Assembly: GCA_017938785.1 (NCBI GenBank)
Contig: JAGBAU010000058.1
Location: forward strand, 1-10,508
DNA length: 10,508 nt
Direction: 5' to 3'
Source: Clostridia bacterium
GTDB lineage: Bacteria; Bacillota_A; Clostridia; Christensenellales; Aristaeellaceae
Part shown: positions 5,444 through 10,508 of the stretch, piece by piece
Layout of the letters: each line of letters starts with the position of its first letter
Position numbering within the stretch: position 1 is the first letter of the stretch
Translations under genes and position numbers: made by a program
The notes under the pieces: generated by a model
The model's database searches: none
Told to the model about the DNA's origin: nothing
Seen by the model: only the letters and a program-made list of their open reading frames with translations

Positions 5444-6481
5444 ATGTCTTTCTATAGCTACAAGAATGCCAACAGCGAAAACAGCCCCGGCGAGGTGTGC
5501 GGCAACATCCTGAACGGCCTGAACAAGCGCGTGTGCATCCAGGTAAAGAACGTATACGATTCGGCCCTGTCCCAGCAGCAGCTGGATGATGAGGAGGTTG
5601 TGATCAGCAACATCGTGCCCGTACTGCCCAATTCCGCATGCAAGCCCACCAATACCGTCGGCTGCCGCTGTAATTGCTCGGGCAACCAGTGCAGCTGCAA
5701 CTGCGGAAGCTGCTCCACGCCCATCTCCCATTCGGAAGCGGTTGAAAATGCGGAAAACAGCAGCTGCCCGCTGCCCCAGCCCTGCGGCGCATGGACCTTT
5801 GAAAGCTGCCGCAGCTCCACCACGGCGGGCAATATCTCCAACCTGAGCATTGAACGGCTGTGCGACCGTCCCCAGTACGCCCGCGTGAAATGCAGCGTGG
5901 ATGTGCCGGTGGATGTGCTCTTCATCGACCAGCGCTGCCAGGAATGGATGGGTCAGGCGCGCATCTGCGTGGATAAGGATGTGCTGCTGTGCGTACCGGA
6001 GGATTCTGTGGTTCCCTTCACCATCGAAAGCCTTGTGAGCGCGATTTGCGTGTCCGGCTCTTACATCGGTAACTGCACCTTTGAAATCACCGTCTGCGTC
6101 ACAGTCGTATTGAAGGTGCTCGCCGAGGTGGATATCATGATTCCCACCTACGGCTTCTGCGAGATTCCCCCGGCTGAGGAGTTCGCCGAGAACATTTGCG
6201 ATGAATTCTTCTCCCTGCCCTTGTTCCCCCAGTCCTCCTGCGCCTTTGAAACGGTGTGCGGAAACGGCAATGGAAACAGCTCGGGAGCCACGGTGACTTC
6301 TGCCATGGGCGGCAGCTATGCCTGCGGAAGCGTGGCGCCGGTGAGCGGATGCTGCGGCAACAGCGTGAGCGCTGCGGCTGCATCCAGCGCCAGCACCTGC
6401 TCCAACTGCGGCACCACCTGCCTGTCGGGTACCGGTTCCCTGTGTCCCCGCTGCGGATGCACCATGACGGGAATCAGCTGA
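5444..6481 (+). CDS. Cysteine-rich protein, probable spore coat or exosporium component
   Basis: A 345-residue protein with 34 cysteines (about 10 percent) and no signal peptide. Layout: an N-terminal part with ICxxVKNVYD-like sequence; a cluster of seven Cys at 74-90 (CRCNCSGNQCSCNCGSC); a beta-rich central domain (about 147-262) running from RVKCSVDVPVDVLFID to YGFCEIPP and FFSLPLFP; a Gly/Ser/Ala-rich stretch (273-316); and a zinc-ribbon-like tail with CSNC (319-322) and CPRC (334-337). I recall similar central domains in unannotated clostridial proteins but cannot name a family. High Cys, the absence of an export signal and a sigma-K-like promoter point to a mother-cell-made, cross-linked spore layer (inference). 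Start: ATG 5444 is 7 nt from AGGAGG (5431-5436). The in-frame ATG at 5438 is only 1 nt away, too close. Confidence 0.78.
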   Translation: MSFYSYKNANSENSPGEVCGNILNGLNKRVCIQVKNVYDSALSQQQLDDEEVVISNIVPVLPNSACKPTNTVGCRCNCSGNQCSCNCGSCSTPISHSEAVENAENSSCPLPQPCGAWTFESCRSSTTAGNISNLSIERLCDRPQYARVKCSVDVPVDVLFIDQRCQEWMGQARICVDKDVLLCVPEDSVVPFTIESLVSAICVSGSYIGNCTFEITVCVTVVLKVLAEVDIMIPTYGFCEIPPAEEFAENICDEFFSLPLFPQSSCAFETVCGNGNGNSSGATVTSAMGGSYACGSVAPVSGCCGNSVSAAAASSASTCSNCGTTCLSGTGSLCPRCGCTMTGIS

Positions 6482-6493
6482 GCAAAAGAAAAG

Positions 6494-6591
6494 CCCGGAG
6501 CTTATGCTCCGGGAAATGCTCCCATCCCGCCTTCGGGAGGGTTTAAATAAGCGCCGGCATGATGATTTTTTTCACGAAAGCAGCCGGCGCT
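6494..6591. terminator. Three hairpins between the converging Cys-rich and membrane-protein genes
   Basis: First, CCCGGAGC (6494-6501) pairs with GCTCCGGG (6506-6513); its T-rich side (CTTTTCTTTT) is on the minus strand. Second, a GC-rich hairpin with CTCCC (6519-6523) against GGGAG (6535-6539), followed by GGTTTAAAT on the plus strand. Third, AGCGCCGGC (6550-6558) pairs with GCCGGCGCT (6583-6591) around a 24-nt loop, with TGTTTTATT on the plus strand. The region most likely terminates both genes, but I cannot assign each hairpin firmly. Confidence 0.6.
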
Positions 6592-6597
6592 GCTGTT

Positions 6598-7161
6598 TTA
6601 TTGGACGGCTTCCTTCTGAATTTGGCCGGAGGATGCGTCGATGACCACAATTTTATCCTCTTCCTTTACAACGGGCACGTAGCGGGCGGTGATCATGGCC
6701 TGGATTTCCTCGATGCAGGCGGCCATATCTGCCTGGGCAAGCCCCGTAGCGGCATTGGTGCGATAGGCGGTGGCATAGGATTCGAAGGCTGCATCGAAGG
6801 CGGCCACCAGCTCGGGGCTGAGCACGGCTTCCTTCGCGCCGCAGGCATTGGTGAGCACGGAATTCATAGCCGCAGCGGCGGTGTACTGGGCCTTGAGCTC
6901 CGGAATCAGCTTGTAGCGCACATCCACGGTGGGGTCGTCGATGCGGGCGAAGAGCTCGGTCATACCGATCAGATTCTGATAGGTTTGCTCCTGCATCTGG
7001 GCCACAGTGGATGAATATTTCTTTTGAATATTCGCTCGCATATGGATGGATATGCACATACAGATAATCAAAATCAACACGATGCCGAAAACGATTGCAG
7101 CAGCCTTCACGTGCGCTTTATTCTTCGTCCAGACAGCAAGTTTTGCCTTGATGGGTTCCAA
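6598..7161 (-). CDS. Single-pass membrane protein of unknown function
   Basis: A 187-residue protein. A short basic N-terminus (MEPIKAKLAVWTKNKAHVK) precedes one strong membrane helix at about 20-40 (AAAIVFGIVLILIICMCISI). The remaining 145 residues are soluble, alanine-rich and mainly helical, probably outside the cell under the positive-inside rule. It somewhat resembles LemA-type proteins in layout (N-terminal helix plus a helical bundle) but I do not see the LemA signature, so I do not assign that family. The start is TTG 7161, with a perfect AGGAGG (7170-7175) 8 nt upstream. An in-frame TTG at 7194 would place that ribosome site inside the gene. No clear promoter was found; the upstream gap is AT-rich with palindromes. 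It ends next to a long-loop hairpin. Confidence 0.72.
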   Translation of the reverse strand: MEPIKAKLAVWTKNKAHVKAAAIVFGIVLILIICMCISIHMRANIQKKYSSTVAQMQEQTYQNLIGMTELFARIDDPTVDVRYKLIPELKAQYTAAAAMNSVLTNACGAKEAVLSPELVAAFDAAFESYATAYRTNAATGLAQADMAACIEEIQAMITARYVPVVKEEDKIVVIDASSGQIQKEAVQ

Positions 7162-7193
7162 GAATACAACCTCCTCTTTCGATGAATATAACA

Positions 7194-7290
7194 ATGTATA
7201 TGCGCGAAATATGCCTGTATATACATTAAATTATACGACATTTTATGCGCGAATCCTGCGTTCAACTTTTGAAAAAATGTATATATACAT
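7194..7290. repeat. AT-rich palindromes and direct repeats in the gap before two divergent genes
   Basis: TGTATATACA (7216-7225) and ATGTATATATACAT (7277-7290) are perfect palindromes. A related half-site ATGTATAT is at 7194-7201. The 9-mer ATGCGCGAA occurs at 7200-7208 and 7245-7253, 45 bp apart. Together they look like a regulator-binding region for the membrane-protein gene (and perhaps the reductase), but no known operator is recognised. The rest of 7162-7448 holds the reductase promoter and no further gene. Confidence 0.45.
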
Positions 7291-7383
7291 CGTATATTCG
7301 CCTGCATTTTCTCATATTTTATGCATTGGATATTTTTTGAATCAAAATCAGGGTGCAATTTCGTCATGTTTCGACGGACGGGA

Positions 7384-7412
7384 TTGTTTTTTCACGGCGG
7401 CTTTATTATAAT
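7384..7412 (+). promoter_or_regulatory. sigma-A promoter of the aldo/keto reductase gene
   Basis: TTGTTT (7384-7389), 17 bp, then a perfect TATAAT (7407-7412). The start near 7419 gives a leader of about 30 nt with GGAGGG at 7437-7442. Confidence 0.75.
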
Positions 7413-7448
7413 AAAAGGCAGAAAACCAACGAAAACGGAGGGAAAATC

Positions 7449-8402
7449 ATGCGCTACGCAGATTTTTGTGGAAGACAGGCTTCGGTGCTTGCACTGGGCA
7501 CCATGGACTTCGGCGGCAAGATCGAGGAGAGCCGTGCCCGCGAGTTCATGGACGCTTATCTGGATATCGGCGGCAACTTCATCGATACTGCCCGCATCTA
7601 TGGCGATTTTGCCAGCGGCGTGCAGGGCGGCAGCGAGCAGGTGATCGGTCGCTGGATTCAGGACAGGCATTGCCGTGAAAAGATCGTGTTGGGCACCAAG
7701 GGCGGACATCCCAATCCGAAGACCATGCACACCGGCCGCCTGAGCCGTGGCGAAGTGCTGGATGATATACAGCGCAGCCTGGACAATCTGCGTACCGATT
7801 GCGTGGACATTTACTGGCTGCACAGGGATGATCCCAGCTGCCCGGTGGAGGACATCCTGGAGACGCTGACTGACCTTACGGAGCGGGGCATGATCTGCAA
7901 TGTGGGCGTTTCCAACTGGAAGCCTGCGCGCATCCTGGAGGCGAAGGCGGCTTCTGAGAAGCATGGCCTGGTGAAGCTCAAAGCCAACCAGCCCCAGTTT
8001 TCCCTGGCGCGCCAGGTGGTGGTGGAGGATGATACCCTCTGTCAGGTGGATGCGGAAACCTATGCCATGCATGTGCAGGAGAACCTCATCTGCCAGCCCT
8101 TCTCCTCCCAGGCCAAGGGTTTCCTTGCCAAGATGGACGCCCAGGGCGAGGGCGTGCTTACCGATAAGGCCCGGCGCCGCTTCCTGTGCGAGGAAAACCT
8201 TGCTGTGTTGAAGCGTGCCCAGGCATTGTCGAAGGAGACCGGCCTGAGTGTGGGCGCAATCTCCCTGGCGTGGCTCACCAGCCAGCCCTTCCCGACCTTC
8301 CCCATTGCAGGTGTGAGCCGAATGGAGCATATCGATGCGCTGAAGGAAGCCGGAGACGCCGTGCTCACTGTCCAGCAGCGCGATTGGCTGCGCAGGGTAT
8401 AA
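7449..8402 (+). CDS. Aldo/keto reductase family oxidoreductase
   Basis: A 317-residue cytoplasmic NAD(P)H-dependent oxidoreductase with a TIM-barrel fold. The four catalytic residues of the superfamily are in place: D46 in GGNFIDTARIYG (41-52), Y51 in the same stretch, K84 in VLGTKGG (80-86) and H125 in DIYWLHRDD (120-128). GVSNW and NQPQFSLA match the later family motifs, and PIAGVSRMEHIDALKEA near the C-terminus is the nucleotide-binding end. Length is normal. The start is ATG 7449, 6 nt after GGAGGG. The substrate cannot be inferred from sequence or neighbours. The gene is intact although an insertion sequence begins right at its stop codon and appears to have separated it from its original downstream sequence. 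Confidence 0.93.
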   Translation: MRYADFCGRQASVLALGTMDFGGKIEESRAREFMDAYLDIGGNFIDTARIYGDFASGVQGGSEQVIGRWIQDRHCREKIVLGTKGGHPNPKTMHTGRLSRGEVLDDIQRSLDNLRTDCVDIYWLHRDDPSCPVEDILETLTDLTERGMICNVGVSNWKPARILEAKAASEKHGLVKLKANQPQFSLARQVVVEDDTLCQVDAETYAMHVQENLICQPFSSQAKGFLAKMDAQGEGVLTDKARRRFLCEENLAVLKRAQALSKETGLSVGAISLAWLTSQPFPTFPIAGVSRMEHIDALKEAGDAVLTVQQRDWLRRV

Positions 8403-8407
8403 TCATG

Positions 8408-8428
8408 ACCACCGGCTTAGCCGGTGGT
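8408..8428 (-). repeat. IS right-end subterminal hairpin
   Basis: ACCACCGGC, loop TTA, GCCGGTGGT: a perfect 9-bp stem only 5 nt past the reductase stop. It is the type of structure that IS200/IS605 transposases recognise on single-stranded DNA. Confidence 0.75.
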
Positions 8429-8504
8429 ATGACTAAGCCCTATAAGGGCACGGTACCGGCAGCGCTAAAGCGCACGAAGATCTGACAGCCGCACCGCGTT
8501 CACT

Positions 8505-8529
8505 GGCGGCCCCTGAAGGGGCTGCCTTT
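8505..8529 (+). terminator. Plus-strand terminator inside the IS, downstream of tnpA
   Basis: GGCGGCCCC (8505-8513) and GGGGCTGCC (8518-8526) form a 9-bp stem (one G-T pair) with a TGAA loop, followed by TTTT on the plus strand. It faces transcripts arriving from the aldo/keto reductase and would stop them before they run antisense through tnpA. Confidence 0.7.
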
Positions 8530-8999
8530 TACTTGCCCTTCTTTGCCGGCTCACCCGTAAACGGGTCGATCACTTCATTCATCGTCAGCTGCTCATATTG
8601 TTTGTCTTCTGCTAGTTGATTCCGAATGTATTCTTCGATTGCTTTTTTATTGCGCCCGACTGTGTCCACATAGTATCCTCTGCACCAGAATTGTCTGTTC
8701 CCGTACCGATACTTCATATTCGCAAACCGATCAAAGATCATCAGTGAGCTTTTCCCCTTCAAATATCCCATTATCTCCGCTACACTGTACTTCGGTGGTA
8801 TGCTTACCAGCATATGGATGTGATCTGGACACGCCTCCGCTTCGTGGATTTCTATCCCCTTGCGTTCACATAGCGTTCTCAGTATCTTTCCTATCTCTAT
8901 TCTGATTTTTCCGTAGATTATCTGTCTGCGATATTTCGGTGCAAACACGATGTGATATTTGCAATTCCAGGTCGTATGTGCTAAACTATTCCTGTCCAT
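8529..8999 (-). CDS. tnpA: IS200-like transposase TnpA (HUH tyrosine transposase)
   Basis: A 156-residue single-strand transposase that cuts and joins the element's ends with a tyrosine nucleophile. The HUH metal motif is H60-I-H62 in CPDHIHMLVSIPP (57-69). The nucleophile helix has Y124 in EEYIRNQ (122-128), with Q128 four residues later, as in IS608 TnpA (Y127/Q131). WNCKYHIVFAPKYRR (11-25) and FWCRGYYVDTVGRN (104-117) are typical of the family. The length is normal and no frameshift is seen, so it looks intact. The start is ATG 8999, 8 nt after AAAGGAG. An in-frame ATG at 9044 would place the ribosome site within the gene. No strong promoter is visible, which is normal for this quiet group. 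Confidence 0.96.
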   Translation of the reverse strand: MDRNSLAHTTWNCKYHIVFAPKYRRQIIYGKIRIEIGKILRTLCERKGIEIHEAEACPDHIHMLVSIPPKYSVAEIMGYLKGKSSLMIFDRFANMKYRYGNRQFWCRGYYVDTVGRNKKAIEEYIRNQLAEDKQYEQLTMNEVIDPFTGEPAKKGK

Positions 9000-9097
9000 T
9001 CGTCTTTCTCCTTTCGCTTTTGATGCGGTTGCCAGACCTTGCATTTATTCTAGCACAGGGTTGACGAATGGATTACTCATAGCTGTAAGCTTTCCGG

Positions 9098-9124
9098 AAC
9101 CCCCACTCTAAGTGGGGGTTTTCT
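9098..9124 (+). terminator. IS left-end hairpin, also a likely plus-strand terminator
   Basis: AACCCCCACT (9098-9107), loop CTA, AGTGGGGGTT (9111-9120): a perfect 10-bp stem with TTTT immediately after it on the plus strand. It serves as the subterminal transposase-recognition hairpin and could stop plus-strand readthrough. Confidence 0.7.
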
Positions 9125-9134
9125 GTTGACACAA

Positions 9135-9164
9135 AAATACCTGCGGATGAAACCGCAGGTATTT
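9135..9164. terminator. Hairpin, possible original terminator of the aldo/keto reductase gene
   Basis: AAATACCTGCGG (9135-9146) pairs perfectly with CCGCAGGTATTT (9153-9164) around a 6-nt loop, with A's before and T's after. It lies about 10 bp outside the IS. Before insertion it would have been just past the reductase stop, so it was probably that gene's terminator (inference). The remaining gap, 9165-9256, holds nothing recognisable. Confidence 0.55.
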
Positions 9165-9255
9165 GGGTGAAGCGCCTTTCCGTTTATTTCCATGATCGGG
9201 TATCGTTTCACCTGGCTATAGATAAACGTTGATTAGGCAAACCAAACATGAATTC

Positions 9256-9284
9256 AAAAAGCAGGCGCATTTTCTGCGCCTGCT
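9256..9284 (-). terminator. Terminator of the 73-residue protein gene
   Basis: AGCAGGCGCA (9260-9269) pairs with TGCGCCTGCT (9275-9284) around TTTTC. On the minus strand it is followed by TTTTTG. It lies 6 nt past the stop codon. Confidence 0.88.
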
Positions 9285-9289
9285 GTGTT

Positions 9290-9511
9290 TTATTCAGTGA
9301 AGGTATAGCGGATGATGTATCCCTTGCCATCGCCGGTGATGATCACCTTGTCGCCGTCTTCGTTTTCAACGGTGTCGATGACCGGGAAGCGACCGTTCGC
9401 CTTTACGTAAGCTTCGGGGCTCTCGCATTCAGCCTCGATGATTTCACGGATGGCATGCTTGCTGCCGCCGCAGGGATTGATGGTTTCGATGCAGATTTCG
9501 TATTCGTTCAT
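9290..9511 (-). CDS. Small acidic protein of unknown function
   Basis: A 73-residue soluble protein that I do not recognise. It starts MNEYEICIETINPCGG and has many acidic residues. It contains ESPEAYVKANGRFPVIDTV (31-49), NEDGDKVIITGDGKGY (51-66) and ends IRYTFTE. The pattern suggests a compact beta-strand-rich fold. It has no signal peptide or membrane segment. It looks real: a dedicated sigma-A promoter, an AAAGGCGG ribosome site 7 nt before ATG 9511 (the same site as in the SH3-repeat gene), and a strong terminator right after the stop. It is divergent from the proS T-box, with the two -35 boxes about 24 bp apart. No function is suggested. Confidence 0.8.
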   Translation of the reverse strand: MNEYEICIETINPCGGSKHAIREIIEAECESPEAYVKANGRFPVIDTVENEDGDKVIITGDGKGYIIRYTFTE

Positions 9512-9541
9512 GTGAATTCCGCCTTTCTGGTAACTGCATCC

Positions 9542-9570
9542 ATTATAACAGACTAATGTTTGTTTTCCAA
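9542..9570 (-). promoter_or_regulatory. sigma-A promoter of the 73-residue protein gene
   Basis: On the minus strand TTGGAA (9565-9570), 17 bp, then a perfect TATAAT (9542-9547). The predicted start near 9535 gives a leader of about 24 nt. Confidence 0.8.
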
Positions 9571-9594
9571 TATCCTTCTCAACCGAAATTTCAC

Positions 9595-9622
9595 TTGCAA
9601 TTCCCTTCCGTTCTGTTATAAT
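9595..9622 (+). promoter_or_regulatory. sigma-A promoter of the proS T-box transcript
   Basis: TTGCAA (9595-9600), 16 bp, then a perfect TATAAT (9617-9622). The predicted start near 9629 is directly before the T-box leader. Confidence 0.75.
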
Positions 9623-9628
9623 GATAGG

Positions 9629-9854
9629 GAACGTTGAGGGAGAAAGCCCCTGAAACCGTCCAAAGAGAGCGTGTCCATGGCTGGAAGATGCGCGGCGGGG
9701 AAGGATATAGCTCCGGACTCCTGAGTTCGCGGAGGAACACATGCCGTGCATGAAACTTCGCCGGGCGCTCCCGTTACAGGGCAAGCAAGCACCAAGCAAG
9801 GTGGTACCGCGGAAGAATATTTCGCCCCTGCATACAGGCAGGGGTGTTTTTATT
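9629..9854 (+). ncRNA. T-box riboswitch (tRNA-Pro sensing leader of proS)
   Basis: The leader binds uncharged tRNA-Pro and then lets transcription continue into proS. The stem I apex is visible as AGAGAGCG (9664-9671) through ATGGCTGGAAGATGCGC (9677-9693). The conserved ACTCCTGAG (9717-9725) closes the specifier side. The T-box AAGGTGGTACCGCGG is at 9798-9812. Its UGGU (9802-9805) pairs with an acceptor end ACCA, which fits the A discriminator base of tRNA-Pro. The Pro codon CCG at 9713-9715 is the likely specifier, but I placed it by eye without folding. The terminator is CGCCCCTG (9823-9830) with CAGGGGTG (9839-9846), followed by TTTTTATTT. Confidence 0.93.
9823..9854 (+). terminator. T-box regulated terminator
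   Basis: An 8-bp stem, CGCCCCTG with CAGGGGTG (one G-T pair), an 8-nt loop, and the run TTTTTATTT (9847-9855). The 5' side follows the T-box sequence directly, so tRNA binding that stabilises the antiterminator would prevent this hairpin. Confidence 0.9.
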
Positions 9855-9884
9855 TCCAGCATTTATATTTGAGGAGGACTCTTC

Positions 9885-10508
9885 ATGAAGGTCAGGAATC
9901 TCGTATCCAAGCGCTATAAGGAAACTCCCGCCGATTGCCAGATTGCCAGCCAGGCGCTCATGATGCGCGGCGGCTACATCAAACCCGTCGGCAACGGCAT
10001 CTTCACCCTGTTCCCGGCAACCAAGCGCATCACCAACAAGATCGAAAAAATCATGCGCGAGGAAATGGACCGCATCGGCGGCCAGGAACTCACCTTCCCG
10101 GTGGCCATGCCCGCAACCCTGTGGCGTGAATCCGGCCGCTTCGAGGCCATCGGCAGCGAGCTGCTCCGCTTCAAGGACCGCTCCGGCGCAGATATGGTTC
10201 TGGGCATGACCCACGAAGAAGCCTCCGTTCATTTCGTGCGTGACGTGGCCGATACCTACACCCAGTATCCCTTCATGATCTACCAGATCCAGACCAAGTT
10301 CCGCGACGAGCCCCGCTGCCGCGGCGGCCTGATCCGCGTTCGTGAGTTCACCATGAAGGACGCTTATTCCTTCCACACCTCCCAGGAGGATCTGGAGAGC
10401 TACTACATGGAGTGCTACGAGGCCTACAACCGCATCTATGCCCGCGCCGGCGTGCCCGAGGTCGTGGCCGTCGCTTCCGACAGCGGCATGATGGGCGGCA
10501 AGGTCTCC
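9885..10508 (+). CDS. proS: ProS, prolyl-tRNA synthetase (5' part, runs off the window)
   Basis: Class II aminoacyl-tRNA synthetase that charges tRNA-Pro in the cytoplasm. The first 208 residues are visible. They show RNLVSKRYKETPADCQIASQ (N-terminus), GNGIFTLFP (37-44), the THEE motif of the proline site (109-112) and class II motif 2 (about 138-161: KFRDEPRCRGGLIRVREF, then MKDAYSF). The sequence ends at GMMGGKVS (201-208), the family's GxxGGxxS region that follows. The bacterial-type enzyme is normally about 570 residues, so roughly two thirds lie outside the window. The start is ATG 9885, 7 nt after AGGAGG (9872-9877). It is controlled by the T-box just upstream, which independently supports its identity. 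Confidence 0.97.
   Translation, partial: MKVRNLVSKRYKETPADCQIASQALMMRGGYIKPVGNGIFTLFPATKRITNKIEKIMREEMDRIGGQELTFPVAMPATLWRESGRFEAIGSELLRFKDRSGADMVLGMTHEEASVHFVRDVADTYTQYPFMIYQIQTKFRDEPRCRGGLIRVREFTMKDAYSFHTSQEDLESYYMECYEAYNRIYARAGVPEVVAVASDSGMMGGKVS

Larger units (their letters stand above)
8403..9125 (-). mobile_element. IS200-type insertion sequence (IS200/IS605 family, tnpA only)
   Basis: The element is about 720 bp, the size of IS200 group members. It has a single HUH transposase on the minus strand and no tnpB. As expected it lacks terminal inverted repeats and instead has a subterminal hairpin at each end: ACCACCGGC/GCCGGTGGT (8408-8428) on the tnpA 3' side and AACCCCCACT/AGTGGGGGTT (9098-9120) on the tnpA 5' side. 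Additional small hairpins lie at 8437-8449, 8462-8473 and 8505-8526. The exact ends are estimates, good to perhaps 10 bp. No target duplication is expected for this family. Confidence 0.85.

Noticed and set aside
7392..8330. Minus-strand open frame opposite the aldo/keto reductase
   Set aside because: Antisense shadow with His/Leu/Ala bias; the plus-strand protein has all four catalytic residues.
8403..9125. tnpB or omega RNA in the insertion sequence
   Set aside because: There is no room for tnpB and no coding trace of it; the element has the size and layout of the tnpA-only IS200 group.
1..10508. CRISPR array, tRNA, rRNA or prophage
   Set aside because: No regularly spaced direct repeats, no tRNA cloverleaf or rRNA segments and no phage structural genes were seen. 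The GH25/LysM protein alone, without holin or tail genes, does not indicate a prophage.

Overview
The window looks like chromosomal DNA from a spore-forming member of the Firmicutes (class Clostridia), with GC-rich genes separated by AT-rich gaps. The evidence is a SpoIIID sporulation regulator, a T-box leader in front of prolyl-tRNA synthetase, PurR-type (Bacillus) PurBoxes at purE, sigma-A promoters with strong AGGAGG ribosome sites, and frequent TTG starts. The species cannot be named from this sequence.

Layout. 1-413 (-): 5' part of purE, with its own promoter flanked by two PurBoxes. 674-1444 (+): DUF554 membrane protein behind a leader with overlapping inverted repeats. 1451-1484: perfect terminator hairpin shared with the convergent gene. 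1494-2492 (-): stand-alone URO-D/MtaA-type methyltransferase-like protein starting at TTG. 2578-3561 (-): GH25-fold protein with two LysM domains that seems to have lost catalytic acids. 3685-3945 (+): spoIIID. 3982-5232 (-): secreted protein with three SH3-like repeats and an uncharacterised C-terminal domain with HGGG and GHHCIHF motifs. 5444-6481 (+): very cysteine-rich protein, probably a spore-surface component, behind a sigma-K-like promoter. 6598-7161 (-): single-pass membrane protein of unknown role. 7162-7448: palindrome-rich AT gap. 7449-8402 (+): aldo/keto reductase. About 8403-9125: an IS200-type insertion sequence (tnpA only, on the minus strand) that begins at the reductase stop codon. 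9290-9511 (-): small protein of unknown function. About 9629-9854: T-box riboswitch. 9885-10508 (+): 5' part of proS.

How the genes fit together. Most transcription units hold one gene with its own promoter and terminator, so there is no large operon. The stretch 2578-6481 has a sporulation and cell-envelope flavour: a mother-cell regulator (SpoIIID), a LysM peptidoglycan-binding protein, an SH3/wall-type secreted protein and a Cys-rich coat-like protein. Two identical CATAGAAT boxes lie upstream of two of these genes. The ends of the window are housekeeping genes under classical metabolic control: purines through PurR, and uncharged tRNA-Pro through the T-box. The best candidates for undescribed biology are the Cys-rich protein with its late-sporulation promoter, the degenerate lysozyme, and the C-terminal domain of the SH3 protein.
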